A stretch of DNA of 64,000 nucleotides from Faecalibacter bovis (lineage in GTDB: Bacteria > Bacteroidota > Bacteroidia > Flavobacteriales > Weeksellaceae): contig NZ_CP072842.1 in assembly GCF_017948305.1 (NCBI RefSeq), forward strand, positions 288,001 to 352,000, written 5' to 3'. The position numbers and the translations under genes were made by a program. This document shows positions 47,834-57,950 of the stretch, piece by piece; position 1 is the first letter of the stretch, and each line of letters opens with the position of its first letter. The notes beneath the pieces were generated by a model. That model ran no database searches. It was given only the letters and a program-made list of their open reading frames with translations, and had not been told where the DNA came from.

Positions 47834-49156
47834 ATGAATATTACTAGAAATACAACAGACAACTTATCTGCAGTAATCTCAATTACTTTAACTAAAGCAG
47901 ACTACCAAGAAAAAGTAGATAACGTATTAAATCAATACAGAAAAACTGCTTCAATCAAAGGGTTCCGTAAAGGACAAGTTCCTATGAGCTTTGTTAAAAA
48001 GCAATATGGAGAAGCTGTAGTTTTTGATACAGTTAACGAATTATTACAAAAATCAGTTACTGAATATATCAACGAAGAAAAATTATCAATCTTAGGTAAT
48101 CCAATCCCAGTTATTAAAGATGCGATTGATTGGAATGCTGAAGAATTAACTTTTGATTTCGAAATTGGTTTAGCTCCAGAGTTTGACGTTGATTTATCTA
48201 AAATCGAAGTTGAATCTTTTAAAGTAGCTGTTGCTGACGAAGAAGTTCAAAAATATGTTGATAACTTCTCTCAACGTTTCGGATCATTAAAATCTTTAGA
48301 AGCTGCTGAAGAAGGTGCTATCTTAAAAGTAGATCAAGCTGTAAACGGTGAAGAAGCTAAAGCATCATTTATCCGTATCGAAGATTTAAAAGACGCATCT
48401 GCATTCATCGGTAAAAAAGTTGGTGATGTAGTTGAAGTTAATTCTAAAGATATCTACGATACTGCAGAAGAAGCTACACAAAATTTAGGAACTGAAGTTT
48501 CTGAAGAAGGTGTTAATGTAACTATTACAATTAAAGAAATTAATACAGTTGCTAAAGCTGAAGTAAACCAAGAGTTATTTGACAAAGTTTACGGTGAAGG
48601 TGCAGTTGATTCTGAAGAAGCTTTCCGTAACAAAATCAAAGAAGAGTCTGAAAATATGTACAACAAAGAAGCTGATAAACAAATTATCAACGACGTTGTT
48701 ACTGCATTATTAGAAAACACTTCTTTCGAATTACCAAAAGAATTCTTAACAAAATGGTTAACTTTCTCTAACGAGCAAATCACTTCTGAAGAGCAAGCTG
48801 CTGAAGAATTAGCTAAAATGGAGAAATCTTTACGTTACCAATTAATTGAAGCTAAAATTGCTGAAGTTAATAATGTAGAAGTTAATGCGGAAGAAGTTAA
48901 AGAAGCTGCTGTAGTTGCTATTAAAGAGCAGTTAAAAATGTACGGGCAAACTTCTATTCCAGAGGAAAGCATGAACCAAATTATTGCTGGTGCATTGTCT
49001 AACCAAGAGGAATACAACCGTTTATCTTATCAAGTGTTTACAGATAAAATGTTAGCAATCTTCAAGGAGAATGTTAAATTAAACGAGAAGGAAGTAACAT
49101 TTGACGAATTCGTTGAAATTATTACTAAAAAGAACGAAGAATTAGCAGAAGCTTAA
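47834..49156 (+). CDS. tig: trigger factor, ribosome-bound chaperone/prolyl isomerase, 440 aa
   Basis: Starts MNITRNTTDNLSAVISITL; the ribosome-binding loop region has KGFRKGQVP (the GFRxGxxP signature). A degenerate PPIase region lies around residues 150-250, shortened compared with E. coli, followed by a helical C-terminal chaperone domain. It binds nascent chains at the exit tunnel. Start 47834 is chosen because an ATG at 47804 overlaps the promoter. Followed by clpP after 43 bases. Confidence 0.92.
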   Translation: MNITRNTTDNLSAVISITLTKADYQEKVDNVLNQYRKTASIKGFRKGQVPMSFVKKQYGEAVVFDTVNELLQKSVTEYINEEKLSILGNPIPVIKDAIDWNAEELTFDFEIGLAPEFDVDLSKIEVESFKVAVADEEVQKYVDNFSQRFGSLKSLEAAEEGAILKVDQAVNGEEAKASFIRIEDLKDASAFIGKKVGDVVEVNSKDIYDTAEEATQNLGTEVSEEGVNVTITIKEINTVAKAEVNQELFDKVYGEGAVDSEEAFRNKIKEESENMYNKEADKQIINDVVTALLENTSFELPKEFLTKWLTFSNEQITSEEQAAEELAKMEKSLRYQLIEAKIAEVNNVEVNAEEVKEAAVVAIKEQLKMYGQTSIPEESMNQIIAGALSNQEEYNRLSYQVFTDKMLAIFKENVKLNEKEVTFDEFVEIITKKNEELAEA

Positions 49157-49199
49157 TTGTATTCTGAAAAAATTCTTTACCTTTCATTAAAATCTAATA

Positions 49200-49871
49200 A
49201 TGATGAAAAACGCTGGAGAAGAATTTAAAAAATACGCGTTACTAGATAAAGGAATTAGTAGCTTACACATGGAAAGCTACATCCAAAATACAACGCCATA
49301 CATTGTTGAGGAGAGAAAATTAAACGTTGCACAAATGGATGTTTTCTCAAGATTAATGATGGATAGAATTATCTTTTTAGGAACTGCTATTGATGATCAA
49401 ATTGCAAATATCATTCAAGCACAATTATTATTCTTAGAAAGTGTTGATTCTACAAAAGATATCCAAATTTATGTAAACTCTCCAGGAGGAGGTGTTTACG
49501 CAGGTTTAGGAATCTACGATACAATGCAATTAATTAAACCAGATGTTGCTACAATTTGTACAGGTATGGCCGCTTCTATGGGAGCAGTTTTATTAAGTGC
49601 AGGTGCAGCTGGAAAACGTTCTGCATTAAAACACTCAAGAGTTATGATTCACCAACCATTAGGTGGAGCTCAAGGTCAGGCAACTGATATGGAAATTACT
49701 TTAAAAGAAATTTTAAAGTTAAAGAAAGAATTATATGATATACTTTCTCACCATTCAGGTCAAACTTTCGAGCAAATCGAAAAAGATGGTGAACGTGATT
49801 ACTGGATGACTTCACAAGAAGCAAAAGAATACGGAATGATTGACGAGGTTTTATTACCTAGAGGAAAATAA
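49200..49871 (+). CDS. clpP: ATP-dependent Clp protease proteolytic subunit, 223 aa
   Basis: The catalytic triad region is intact: S126 in [11 protein letters not shown]151 in MIHQPLGG, and the Asp in the following helix. Two adjacent Met codons (49200, 49203) are possible starts. It forms a tetradecameric chamber fed by ClpX or ClpA/C. Located between tig and clpX, the usual order. A terminator follows. Confidence 0.96.
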   Translation: MMKNAGEEFKKYALLDKGISSLHMESYIQNTTPYIVEERKLNVAQMDVFSRLMMDRIIFLGTAIDDQIANIIQAQLLFLESVDSTKDIQIYVNSPGGGVYAGLGIYDTMQLIKPDVATICTGMAASMGAVLLSAGAAGKRSALKHSRVMIHQPLGGAQGQATDMEITLKEILKLKKELYDILSHHSGQTFEQIEKDGERDYWMTSQEAKEYGMIDEVLLPRGK

Positions 49872-49891
49872 TTCCAATTCACAATAACTTA

Positions 49892-49925
49892 AAAAAGGCA
49901 ACTCTGTAATAGAGTTGCCTTTTTC
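49892..49925 (+). terminator. intrinsic terminator after clpP
   Basis: AGGCAACTCT at 49896-49905 pairs with AGAGTTGCCT at 49911-49920, loop GTAAT, followed by TTTTTC. It makes clpX a separate transcription unit. Confidence 0.85.
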
Positions 49926-50003
49926 TATTTACCTATGTAGATAAATTAATTGATAAATAATCAAATTTTTACACATCAATTACTTACATTTTATTTTTTT
50001 ACG

Positions 50004-50011
50004 TAACTTTG
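50004..50011 (+). promoter_or_regulatory. promoter -7 element for clpX
   Basis: TAACTTTG at 50004-50011 matches TAnnTTTG and lies 24 bases before the likely clpX start (TTG 50036). It excludes an earlier in-frame start at 50009, which is inside the element. Confidence 0.6.
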
Positions 50012-50035
50012 TATATTGTTATAAACAGTATAAAA

Positions 50036-51190
50036 TTGGAAGAAAACAAGTGTTCGTTCTGTGGGAAAAACAGAAACGATGTAAATATTTTAGTTTCAGG
50101 AGTAGAGGGTAATATTTGTGATAATTGCATTGAACAAGCTCATGGTATTGTAATAGAAGAAAAAAAATTTAACACAGATAATGAATTAATTCAACCTCTT
50201 GCTTTAAAATCTCCTAAAGAGATAAAAGAATTCTTAGACGATTATGTAATCGGTCAAGATCAAGCTAAAAAAATTCTTTCGGTAGCTGTATACAACCATT
50301 ACAAACGAGTTTTAAACGAGGCTAAATCTAAAAACGAGGTTGAAATAGATAAATCTAATGTAATTCTTGTCGGTGAAACTGGAAGTGGAAAAACATTATT
50401 AGCTAAAACAATTGCTAAATTATTAAATGTTCCTTTTGCTATTGTTGATGCTACAGTTTTAACTGAAGCTGGATATGTAGGTGAAGATGTTGAAAGTATT
50501 TTAACACGTTTATTACAAGCTGCTGATTACAATGTAGAGTTAGCTGAAAAAGGTATTGTATTTATCGATGAAGTTGATAAAATTGCTCGAAAATCAGACA
50601 ATCCATCAATTACTAGAGATGTTTCTGGTGAAGGAGTTCAGCAAGCATTGCTTAAAATTTTAGAAGGTACAGTTGTTAATGTTCCACCAAAAGGAGGACG
50701 TAAACATCCAGATCAAAAATTTGTTGAAGTTAATACAAAAGATATTTTATTTATAGCTGGTGGTGCATTTTCTGGGATAGAAAAACACATTGCTGATCGT
50801 TTAAAGAAACATGTGATTGGATTCAAAAATGAAGACACAAAAGAAGTTGAAAACTTATTAGACGAAGTAAATTCAATGGATTTAAAAAACTTTGGAATTA
50901 TTCCTGAGTTAATAGGTCGATTACCAATCATAACTTTCTTAAAACCATTAGATAAAGAAGCTATGAAAGCCATTTTAACTGAGCCTAAAAATGCTTTGTT
51001 AAAACAGTATCAAAAATTATTTGAGCTAGACGGTAAAGAACTAATTATTACAGAAGAAACAATAGATAAAATTGTTGATAAAGCTAATGAATTAGGACTA
51101 GGTGCACGCGGATTAAGATCAGTTACAGAAGAACTTTTTACAGATCTGATGTATAATATTGATGAACTTCCAAAAAAAGTTTCAGTTTAA
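50036..51190 (+). CDS. clpX: ATP-dependent Clp protease ATP-binding subunit ClpX, 384 aa, TTG start
   Basis: The C4 zinc-binding domain is at the N-terminus ([10 protein letters not shown]...ICDNC: C6, C9, C28, C31), followed by an AAA+ ATPase with Walker A GETGSGKT, Walker [12 protein letters not shown], and C-terminal [14 protein letters not shown]. It unfolds substrates for ClpP. I chose TTG 50036, read as Met, because it gives the exact family N-terminus and lies after the promoter; the frame stays open back to another TTG at 50009, in the -7 element. Confidence 0.95.
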   Translation: MEENKCSFCGKNRNDVNILVSGVEGNICDNCIEQAHGIVIEEKKFNTDNELIQPLALKSPKEIKEFLDDYVIGQDQAKKILSVAVYNHYKRVLNEAKSKNEVEIDKSNVILVGETGSGKTLLAKTIAKLLNVPFAIVDATVLTEAGYVGEDVESILTRLLQAADYNVELAEKGIVFIDEVDKIARKSDNPSITRDVSGEGVQQALLKILEGTVVNVPPKGGRKHPDQKFVEVNTKDILFIAGGAFSGIEKHIADRLKKHVIGFKNEDTKEVENLLDEVNSMDLKNFGIIPELIGRLPIITFLKPLDKEAMKAILTEPKNALLKQYQKLFELDGKELIITEETIDKIVDKANELGLGARGLRSVTEELFTDLMYNIDELPKKVSV

Positions 51191-51200
51191 TCAACTGAAA

Positions 51201-51232
51201 TTGTTTATTTTAAAAATAACTTTCTATATTTG
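51201..51232 (+). promoter_or_regulatory. promoter for the type IX cargo operon
   Basis: TTG at 51201-51203, 21 bases, then TATATTTG at 51225-51232, a near-ideal Bacteroidota promoter. Transcription would begin about 51238, giving a roughly 40-base leader to ATG 51278. Confidence 0.7.
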
Positions 51233-51277
51233 CAACATCCTAAATGAATGCAAAAACCTCTTAAACTATTATTAATT

Positions 51278-53371
51278 ATGAAAAAGAATTTACTTACTTT
51301 ATCTTTAATAGCATCAGTTTTTACTTATGCTCAAGATACTTATATAGGCAGTAATGCTGTGGTGAAAGTTCAGCCTAACACTTTGTTCTATAACGGTGGA
51401 AATGTTACGTTAAGTCCAGCTTCTAATGAAGTTGTTAAAAATGAAGGAAATATTTTAGTAAAAGGTGATTTTAAAAATAATTCATCTAACACTACAAAAG
51501 GTAAAGAATTTATTAATGTTTGGACTAATCCTAATAGTTATGGTCAGCTAATAATTGCTGATACTAAAACATCAACAGGTTTAGTAGCTTTAGAAAGAAG
51601 TTTACCTAATGTTACTTCTATTGATGAGTATATTATTGCATTACCATTTACAGGTAAAGCTGAAGATGTATATAAAACTTTAACAAATTTAAACTTATCA
51701 AATAATATTGTTAATCCAACATTTAGTGGTTGGTGTGCTGAAAATTCTGCATGTCCTGATCGCTATACTCAATCATTAATGGTATGGGATAATAGTGAAA
51801 CTGAATATGATAATGTTAAAAGAGACTCTGAAATCTCTCCTATTAAAAGATATTTATTAAACTCTAGAAGCGGTTCAGATTTTAGAAATGTAGTAAACAC
51901 TATTAAAACAAATCTACCTCAAACTGCAACTCAAAAACTTTCATTTAGTGGAGTACCATCTAATGAAGATATTAGTATTGAATTATATTCTGGATTAAAA
52001 GGAAACTCTCAAGCATATGAGAATGAAACTTTTTCACAATGGAAAAACCGAATTAATAATCATTTAGAAACTTATGATTCTTACTTAAGTAATCAACAAA
52101 ACTCAATGGATAACAGCCGTTCATTTGGTAAAAATATTCATCGCTTGGCTAATCCATTTACATCTAATTTAGATTTAAGTGATATTTCTAGAACTAATTC
52201 ATGGATTTATTTTTCAGATGTATCTACTAATACTCCTACTGCTGTTTATGATAATTTAATTCGTTTTAGAATTTTTAAACTTGCAAATGACTTTAGTATT
52301 ACATGGAATTCTAATAATGGTAATACAAGTACAAGTACAAATACTACATCATTCAGTGCATATTTAAATTCAAATACTGCAGGTACGTATTTTTGGACTG
52401 GATCAGCTGAAGCTTTATTAATTAAACCTTATGAAACATTTTTCATAGATTATTACGCAGTTAACAGAAGTGAAAATGGAGGTACGAGAACTATTAAGGC
52501 TGATGTAACTTTAGGTGATAAACAAAAGACATTTATCAAAGAATATGCTGGAGCAACTTCTACAAATGAAGTACCTGGAACATATTCAAGAAATAATAAT
52601 GTTCAAGCATTATTAAATGATGAAGATTTAAAAGCTAGAGGTTTAGTAACTGATTTTGATTTCACACAATTAGAATTATATTTAAGTGAAAACTCTTCTA
52701 TTAAAGGTAATGCTGCTTATTTATTAAACGCAAATTTCATGACTACTGGAAATGAAACTGCAACGAAATTAGCTGATAATAATATTTTCTTTTATGAAGA
52801 AACTGAAAATGGTGAGGTTATTTTAGATGCAGAAACTATTTCAAATTCATTTAATTCTGAAGATTACATTGGTAAACCAATCAGATTAGGTTTTAAAAAT
52901 TTAAACATTGGAAGTGAATATCAATTAAATGTTAATTTATATGAATATTCGATTTTAAATAAAGTACAAAATTTAAATTTAGGTCGTTATTATTTATTAG
53001 ATAAATTAAACAATACTGTAAAAGAAGTTGATGCTTTAACGCAGATTAATTTTACAGCTGATGATAATATCAATAATAGATTTGAATTCTATTGGAATGA
53101 ATCTCCAAGAACTTTATCTACAAATGATTTATCAAAAAGTGCTACTTATATTTATAAGAATAACTCGAATCAATTAATTAGATTCGAAGATAATAATACA
53201 ACTGCTAAAGTTGAAATTTTTGATGTAACAGGTAGACTTATAAATGTTAAAAATAATGTTAATACGAATATTGATCATAAATTAAATTTATCAAATGTTC
53301 CTAACATTTATGTAGTTGTTATTACTTATGAAAATGGTAAGGTAGTAACTAAAAAAACAATTAATAAATAA
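51278..53371 (+). CDS. type IX secretion system cargo protein with C-terminal sorting domain, 697 aa
   Basis: Signal peptide MKKNLLTLSLIASVFTYAQ, then a large beta-rich, Asn/Ser/Thr-rich surface region, and a C-terminal type A sorting domain (about the last 75 residues: KVEIFDVTGRLINVK...NLSNVPNIYVVVITYENGKVVTKK), typical of T9SS substrates. It is exported across the outer membrane and anchored to the surface or released. The middle has no recognised catalytic domain. Start ATG 51278 is preferred to 51248 because it begins the signal peptide. Confidence 0.85.
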   Translation: MKKNLLTLSLIASVFTYAQDTYIGSNAVVKVQPNTLFYNGGNVTLSPASNEVVKNEGNILVKGDFKNNSSNTTKGKEFINVWTNPNSYGQLIIADTKTSTGLVALERSLPNVTSIDEYIIALPFTGKAEDVYKTLTNLNLSNNIVNPTFSGWCAENSACPDRYTQSLMVWDNSETEYDNVKRDSEISPIKRYLLNSRSGSDFRNVVNTIKTNLPQTATQKLSFSGVPSNEDISIELYSGLKGNSQAYENETFSQWKNRINNHLETYDSYLSNQQNSMDNSRSFGKNIHRLANPFTSNLDLSDISRTNSWIYFSDVSTNTPTAVYDNLIRFRIFKLANDFSITWNSNNGNTSTSTNTTSFSAYLNSNTAGTYFWTGSAEALLIKPYETFFIDYYAVNRSENGGTRTIKADVTLGDKQKTFIKEYAGATSTNEVPGTYSRNNNVQALLNDEDLKARGLVTDFDFTQLELYLSENSSIKGNAAYLLNANFMTTGNETATKLADNNIFFYEETENGEVILDAETISNSFNSEDYIGKPIRLGFKNLNIGSEYQLNVNLYEYSILNKVQNLNLGRYYLLDKLNNTVKEVDALTQINFTADDNINNRFEFYWNESPRTLSTNDLSKSATYIYKNNSNQLIRFEDNNTTAKVEIFDVTGRLINVKNNVNTNIDHKLNLSNVPNIYVVVITYENGKVVTKKTINK

Positions 53372-53380
53372 TCCTAACGT

Positions 53381-53629
53381 ATGAAACCTATATTAAAATT
53401 ATTAACACTATCTACATTTTTGTTTTTTAGTAGTCCTATAATATATGCACAAGATTGTGGAAATTTTGATCCTGATTGTCAAGATGGACCATTTCCACCA
53501 ACTCCAGGTGAAGGTTCAGGAGCACAAAAAGTGCCTTTAGATGACTATACTGGTATATTACTTGCAGCAGGTGTTTTAGCTGCCGGAATTATATATTATA
53601 ATAAAGAAAAACAAATTATAAAAAAATAA
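53381..53629 (+). CDS. small secreted/membrane companion of T9SS cargo, 82 aa
   Basis: Signal peptide (MKPILKLLTLSTFLFFSSPIIYAQ), a Pro/Gly/Asp-rich centre with two Cys (DCGNFDPDCQDG), then one membrane span (PLDDYTGILLAAGVLAAGIIYYN) and a basic tail. Such 'PLDDY...LLAAGVLAAG' mini-proteins often follow surface-protein genes in Flavobacteriia. It is linked to the cargo gene by nine bases and a shared terminator. Function unknown. Confidence 0.78.
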   Translation: MKPILKLLTLSTFLFFSSPIIYAQDCGNFDPDCQDGPFPPTPGEGSGAQKVPLDDYTGILLAAGVLAAGIIYYNKEKQIIKK

Positions 53630-53639
53630 TAGTATTTTT

Positions 53640-53670
53640 AAAACCTCAATCATTTGATTGAGGTTTTTTT
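53640..53670 (+). terminator. intrinsic terminator of the cargo operon
   Basis: A 12-bp perfect stem (AAAACCTCAATC with GATTGAGGTTTT) with loop ATTT, ending in a T run to 53670. Confidence 0.9.
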
Positions 53671-53683
53671 AATTTATTAAACT

Positions 53684-54982
53684 ATGAAAAAATACTTTAT
53701 ATTACCATTGGCTTTTATTGGTGTGAATACATTTGCTCAATTCAACATTAATGGCCAAATTGGAAATTACGCTAATAAACCGATTTTGGTAAAGATCTTT
53801 GAAAATGGATCACCTAAAACAATTAACACTGTTAAAACTGATAATAACGGTAATTTCACTACTAAAGTTCCTGTGAGATACAATGGAATTGTAAAATTAG
53901 AAACTCCATCTGGTGGTGCTATTTCAATTTTATCTGATAATGAAAATATCAAATTCACAACAGTATATGGTGAACAAATCCAAACTGGCTTAAAAGTATC
54001 TGAAGGTAAAGCACAAAGTGAATATATTAAATTACAGCAGTTAGTTCCCTTAAACGAACTTAATGCGAGTATTTTCCCACATATTAAAAATATTTATAGC
54101 CCATCTGACGAATTTTATAAAGCATTAGAAAAAGAAGAAAAAAGAATTAATGATTTAAATAAAAATCAATCTATTTCTTCTCCATTGGTTAACTATATTT
54201 CGGGATTAGAAGCTTTAGTAAAAGAATCAAAAACTAGTTTAAGCGAAAGTTCTGCTAATAAAATTTTAAGCCATATTGAAAAAGATGATGATCGCTTAGA
54301 AAACTCAAGTTATTTACCTGAATTAGCTTTTGCTTACATTAACTATCAGTTTACAAAATCGCCTAACGATACGCCTGAAAACAATTTACAAAAGGCTACA
54401 GAAGTATTATTAGATAAAGGAAATATTGAAACTGAAAGAGGTCAAAATATTTTATCAACTATTTTTACTTTAGTACCTGAAGCTAATTTCCCTAACTTTT
54501 ACAAAAATTACAAATCAAAGGTTAACAGTTTAACATGTAAAGTTACTGATGATTTAAAGAAGAAAGTTAATCGATCTAGTGCTTTAAAAATTGGTGACAA
54601 AGCTCCAGATATTAAATTTGAAAATTCTGTTAAAGGAAAGAAAAGTTTATATGATATAAAAGCTTCAGAAAAATTAGTTGTTTTCTGGGCTTCTTGGTGT
54701 CCTGCTTGTAACAAAGAGTTGCCTTATATCAAAGAGTATTATACCGAATTTAAGAAGAAAGGTGGTGAAATTATAGCTATCTCTTTAGATTTTGATCAAA
54801 ATGAATTTGAGAAAGCAACTAAAGACTTAGAATGGTTTAATTATACTGATCTTTTACGTTGGGATTCACCAATTGCTGAATTATATAACGTAGACTCTAC
54901 TCCAACTATTTTCTTATTAGATAAAGACAATAAGATTGTTCAGAAAGTAGGTCATATTACAGATTTACAAACATTAAAATAA
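53684..54982 (+). CDS. TlpA-like secreted thiol-disulfide oxidoreductase, 432 aa
   Basis: Signal peptide (LAFIGVNTFAQ), an N-terminal beta domain like DUF4369 (FNINGQIGNYANKPILVKIFENG), a helical middle, and a C-terminal thioredoxin-fold domain with the active-site motif WASWCPACNKELP (C339 and C342) and cis-Pro loop in VDSTPTIFLLD. It acts in the periplasm on disulfides, for example of secreted proteins. It follows the cargo operon after a terminator and may be co-regulated. Confidence 0.88.
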   Translation: MKKYFILPLAFIGVNTFAQFNINGQIGNYANKPILVKIFENGSPKTINTVKTDNNGNFTTKVPVRYNGIVKLETPSGGAISILSDNENIKFTTVYGEQIQTGLKVSEGKAQSEYIKLQQLVPLNELNASIFPHIKNIYSPSDEFYKALEKEEKRINDLNKNQSISSPLVNYISGLEALVKESKTSLSESSANKILSHIEKDDDRLENSSYLPELAFAYINYQFTKSPNDTPENNLQKATEVLLDKGNIETERGQNILSTIFTLVPEANFPNFYKNYKSKVNSLTCKVTDDLKKKVNRSSALKIGDKAPDIKFENSVKGKKSLYDIKASEKLVVFWASWCPACNKELPYIKEYYTEFKKKGGEIIAISLDFDQNEFEKATKDLEWFNYTDLLRWDSPIAELYNVDSTPTIFLLDKDNKIVQKVGHITDLQTLK

Positions 54983-54989
54983 AAAAAAA

Positions 54990-55013
54990 GGCTTCAAATG
55001 AAGCCGTTTTTTT
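54990..55013. terminator. bidirectional terminator between tlpA-like and exonuclease genes
   Basis: GGCTTC (54990-54995) pairs with GAAGCC (55000-55005), loop AAAT, flanked by an A run before and a T run after. Serves both converging genes. Confidence 0.75.
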
Positions 55014-56373
55014 ATTCTACTATAATAATTTGATTTTCTTTTGCTTTAAAAAGGTAATTTCTAATTATTGCCTTAATATCAGGAAGTTCTTCCGCAGTTG
55101 TCATTATTTTTTTGATGCGTTCAATAGATTTTATTTGATGATGGTATTCATAGTAACCATAACCAACAAATACATTGTTCTCTATAAAAATAAAAGACTT
55201 TTCAATACCTTCTCTCCCCTTACTTACAATTAGGAAATTATCAGACGGATATTTTGTTTTATCTACAATTTCCTTCACACGTTTATTGTAGTCAACTTTA
55301 TTCTCTTCTCCAACACAAGCTCCTTCACAAGTTCCAACAGTATAACCAAAACAAGAATCAGAATTTTTAATTCCTTTATTTATTTTCTGACAGATGCTGT
55401 AATCATTTAGAATCTTTTCTAAGTTATGCTCCGCTTCCTCTTTTGTTTTAAAAGATAAAAATGGTTCACTTCTTCTACCCTTTCCTGGTTCGAACCTTGA
55501 AAAAGTACTTTTATTTTCTCTGTAATAAATTCCAAATTGATACAAAGTCTTATTAGAAATATCAAAATTTAAATAAGGTTTTATCTTTAAAATTTCATTA
55601 ATTTCTTTGATTGAAGCTAATAAATTACTACCTGTTAATTCAAATTTAATATTCTTAGTATAACGTTTAATACGATTATTACGCAAGGATTTTGAAGTAA
55701 AAATATGATTAACTGCTTGCGCAATATTTATGCTTTTACCTATATAAATGATCTGCTTTTTCGAATTATATAGATAAAATAATCCAGGTTTATTTGGCAA
55801 ATCCTGAATCAATTTTTCATATTTATTATTTACTTTTTTAGGGAATTTAATTCCAGTCTTTTTAGTAATAATTTTCTCATCATCTTTATCTAAAAGCATC
55901 TTAAATAAAGAGATTGTAGCTCTTGCATCACCAGAAGCTCTATGTCTATCAGTCACTATAATCCCCAAAGAATCGCATAGTTTACCTAAAGAATAGGATG
56001 GCATTCCTGGAATTAACGTTTCTGCATATTCAAAAGTATCAATCCACTCTCTTTCGTATTGATAGCCTAAACGATTAAACTCTTGATTCAACATTCTATA
56101 ATCAAAAGTTACATTATGACCTACTAAAATACAGCCGTCTGTAATTTCTACAATTCGTTTAGCTACTTCATGAAATTTCGGAGCAGTTTTAACCATTTTT
56201 TCCGTTATGCTTGTTAATTTCTGTACAAACGGATCTATTCTTCTTTCCGGATTAATTAATGAAATAAATTGGTCGATGATTTCTTCACCATCAAATTTGT
56301 AAATCGCAATTTCTATAATCGACTCTTCACCAACTTTTCCACCTGTCGCTTCTATATCTAAAATTGCGTACAC
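55012..56373 (-). CDS. exonuclease (DnaQ-like) fused to GIY-YIG nuclease domain, 453 aa
   Basis: Residues 1 to about 170 are a DEDD exonuclease (D6 and E8 in AILDIEATGG, VGHNVTFDYRML, HRASGDARAT) as in DNA polymerase III epsilon. Residues about 195-275 are a GIY-YIG domain (GLFYLYNSKKQIIYIGKSINIAQ) similar to UvrC N-terminal and Cho nucleases, followed by a UvrC-like Cys-containing region (CFGYTVGTCEGACVGEE). Such fusions are common in Bacteroidota and probably act in DNA repair. Starts 7 bases after the HerA-like gene. Confidence 0.88.
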   Translation of the reverse strand: MYAILDIEATGGKVGEESIIEIAIYKFDGEEIIDQFISLINPERRIDPFVQKLTSITEKMVKTAPKFHEVAKRIVEITDGCILVGHNVTFDYRMLNQEFNRLGYQYEREWIDTFEYAETLIPGMPSYSLGKLCDSLGIIVTDRHRASGDARATISLFKMLLDKDDEKIITKKTGIKFPKKVNNKYEKLIQDLPNKPGLFYLYNSKKQIIYIGKSINIAQAVNHIFTSKSLRNNRIKRYTKNIKFELTGSNLLASIKEINEILKIKPYLNFDISNKTLYQFGIYYRENKSTFSRFEPGKGRRSEPFLSFKTKEEAEHNLEKILNDYSICQKINKGIKNSDSCFGYTVGTCEGACVGEENKVDYNKRVKEIVDKTKYPSDNFLIVSKGREGIEKSFIFIENNVFVGYGYYEYHHQIKSIERIKKIMTTAEELPDIKAIIRNYLFKAKENQIIIVE

Positions 56374-56380
56374 TTCTTAA

Positions 56381-57922
56381 TTATTTTTTTCCTTTTAATG
56401 CATTCATCAAAAGTTTCATACCCCAATCTATTAACTTACGTGTTGCTGTTCGGCTTACATCTCGAACCATTTTATTATCAGTCCAATCTGTATCTTTTGC
56501 TGTCGTTTGTTTTGTAGATGAAGATGTTTTTGATGTTTTTTGAGTTGGCATAGCTTGTGCCTGATCTTCTAACTGCTTTTTCAACATTTCATTTGCTGAT
56601 TGTCGATCAACAGTTTGTTCGTATTTTTTTACGAGTTGAGAATTTTTTACGATAATATCAATCTCTTCTTGGGTTAATACATCCATTCTAGAATTAGGCG
56701 AACGCATATGTGTATATGCCAATGGAGTTGGAATTCCTTTCTCATCTAAAGCTGTGATAAAAGCCTCACCAATTCCTAATTGTGTGATAACTTCATCCGC
56801 TTTGTAATATGTGGTTATTGGATAATTTTCTACTGCTTTCTGAATTTCTTTACGATCCTTTGCTGTAAAACCTCGTAAAGCATGTTGGATTTTTAAACCT
56901 AATTGACTTAAGACGCCGTCCGGAACGTCTCCTGGAACTTGAGTTACAAATATTAATCCAACACCCTTAGAACGAATCAATTTTACAATTGTTTCAATTT
57001 GATTTAGTAAAGATTTTGTTGCTTCTTTAAAAATCAAGTGTGCCTCATCAATAAAGATGACTAATTTAGGTTTATCAGCATCTCCTGCTTCTGGTAATTG
57101 TGTATAAATTTTATTCAGTAAACTCAACATAAATGTTGAAAACAAATTAGGATAATTTTGTATATCAGTTAATCGAATAATATTAACAAGACCTAAACCA
57201 TCTTTTGTTTGTATTAAATCATGAATATCAAAACTTGGTTCTCCAAAGAATTTAGAAGCTCCTTGTTGTTCTAAAGCAACAATTTTACGTAAAATAGCAC
57301 CTAAAGAAGCTGGAGCAATAGAACCATAATTCATGTTCAATTCAGCTTTTCCTTCCTTAGAATCTGTTACATATTGTAAAACACGACGAATATCCTGTAA
57401 GTCAATTAAAGGCAAATTTCTATCTTCACAATATTTGAAAATGATTGAAATAATACTTTCTTGTGTTTCGTTTAATTCTAAGATTTTACTGAATAAAATT
57501 GGTCCAAAATCAGTAACAGTAGCTCTTAATTGAACTCCTGGTTCATTTGAAATAGATAATAATTCAGTTGGATTTCCTTTTGGCTCAAAAGGGATATTTA
57601 ATGCCTCGTGACGCGCACGAATATTTTCATCATCAATTTTTCCAGCAGCTGCGATTCCGGACAAATCACCCTTAATGTCCATTAACAATGATGGAACACC
57701 TTTTAAAGATAATTGCTCTGCTACAATTTGTAAAGATTTAGTTTTACCAGTTCCTGTTGCTCCACCTATTAAACCATGACGGTTTAAAGTTTTTAAAGCA
57801 ATTGCAACTTCGGCTTCTTCTACAATCTCGCCATCTAATTTAGCTTTACCTAAAATAATCTTATCATTCTTGTAAGAATATCTAGATTGTATTTCTTGTA
57901 CAAAATCTTCTCTTTTAGACAT
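56381..57922 (-). CDS. HerA-like ATPase, DUF853 family, 513 aa
   Basis: A RecA-fold ATPase of the FtsK/HerA group (DUF853). Walker A GGATGTGKTKSLQ near residues 53-65, Walker B VIFIDEAHL (about 287-295), and a sensor region IFVTQVPGDVPD. A C-terminal Ser/Thr/Lys-rich linker precedes a basic helix (RKLIDWGMKLLMNALKGKK). Homologues are implicated in DNA processing, but no function is settled. It follows the nuclease fusion in one operon. Confidence 0.88.
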   Translation of the reverse strand: MSKREDFVQEIQSRYSYKNDKIILGKAKLDGEIVEEAEVAIALKTLNRHGLIGGATGTGKTKSLQIVAEQLSLKGVPSLLMDIKGDLSGIAAAGKIDDENIRARHEALNIPFEPKGNPTELLSISNEPGVQLRATVTDFGPILFSKILELNETQESIISIIFKYCEDRNLPLIDLQDIRRVLQYVTDSKEGKAELNMNYGSIAPASLGAILRKIVALEQQGASKFFGEPSFDIHDLIQTKDGLGLVNIIRLTDIQNYPNLFSTFMLSLLNKIYTQLPEAGDADKPKLVIFIDEAHLIFKEATKSLLNQIETIVKLIRSKGVGLIFVTQVPGDVPDGVLSQLGLKIQHALRGFTAKDRKEIQKAVENYPITTYYKADEVITQLGIGEAFITALDEKGIPTPLAYTHMRSPNSRMDVLTQEEIDIIVKNSQLVKKYEQTVDRQSANEMLKKQLEDQAQAMPTQKTSKTSSSTKQTTAKDTDWTDNKMVRDVSRTATRKLIDWGMKLLMNALKGKK

Positions 57923-57950
57923 ATTGATGATATTTATTCTAAAGATAAAA

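Noticed and set aside
50009-50035. Upstream start (TTG 50009) for clpX
   Set aside because: It lies in the promoter -7 element and gives an extra nine residues not seen in ClpX.
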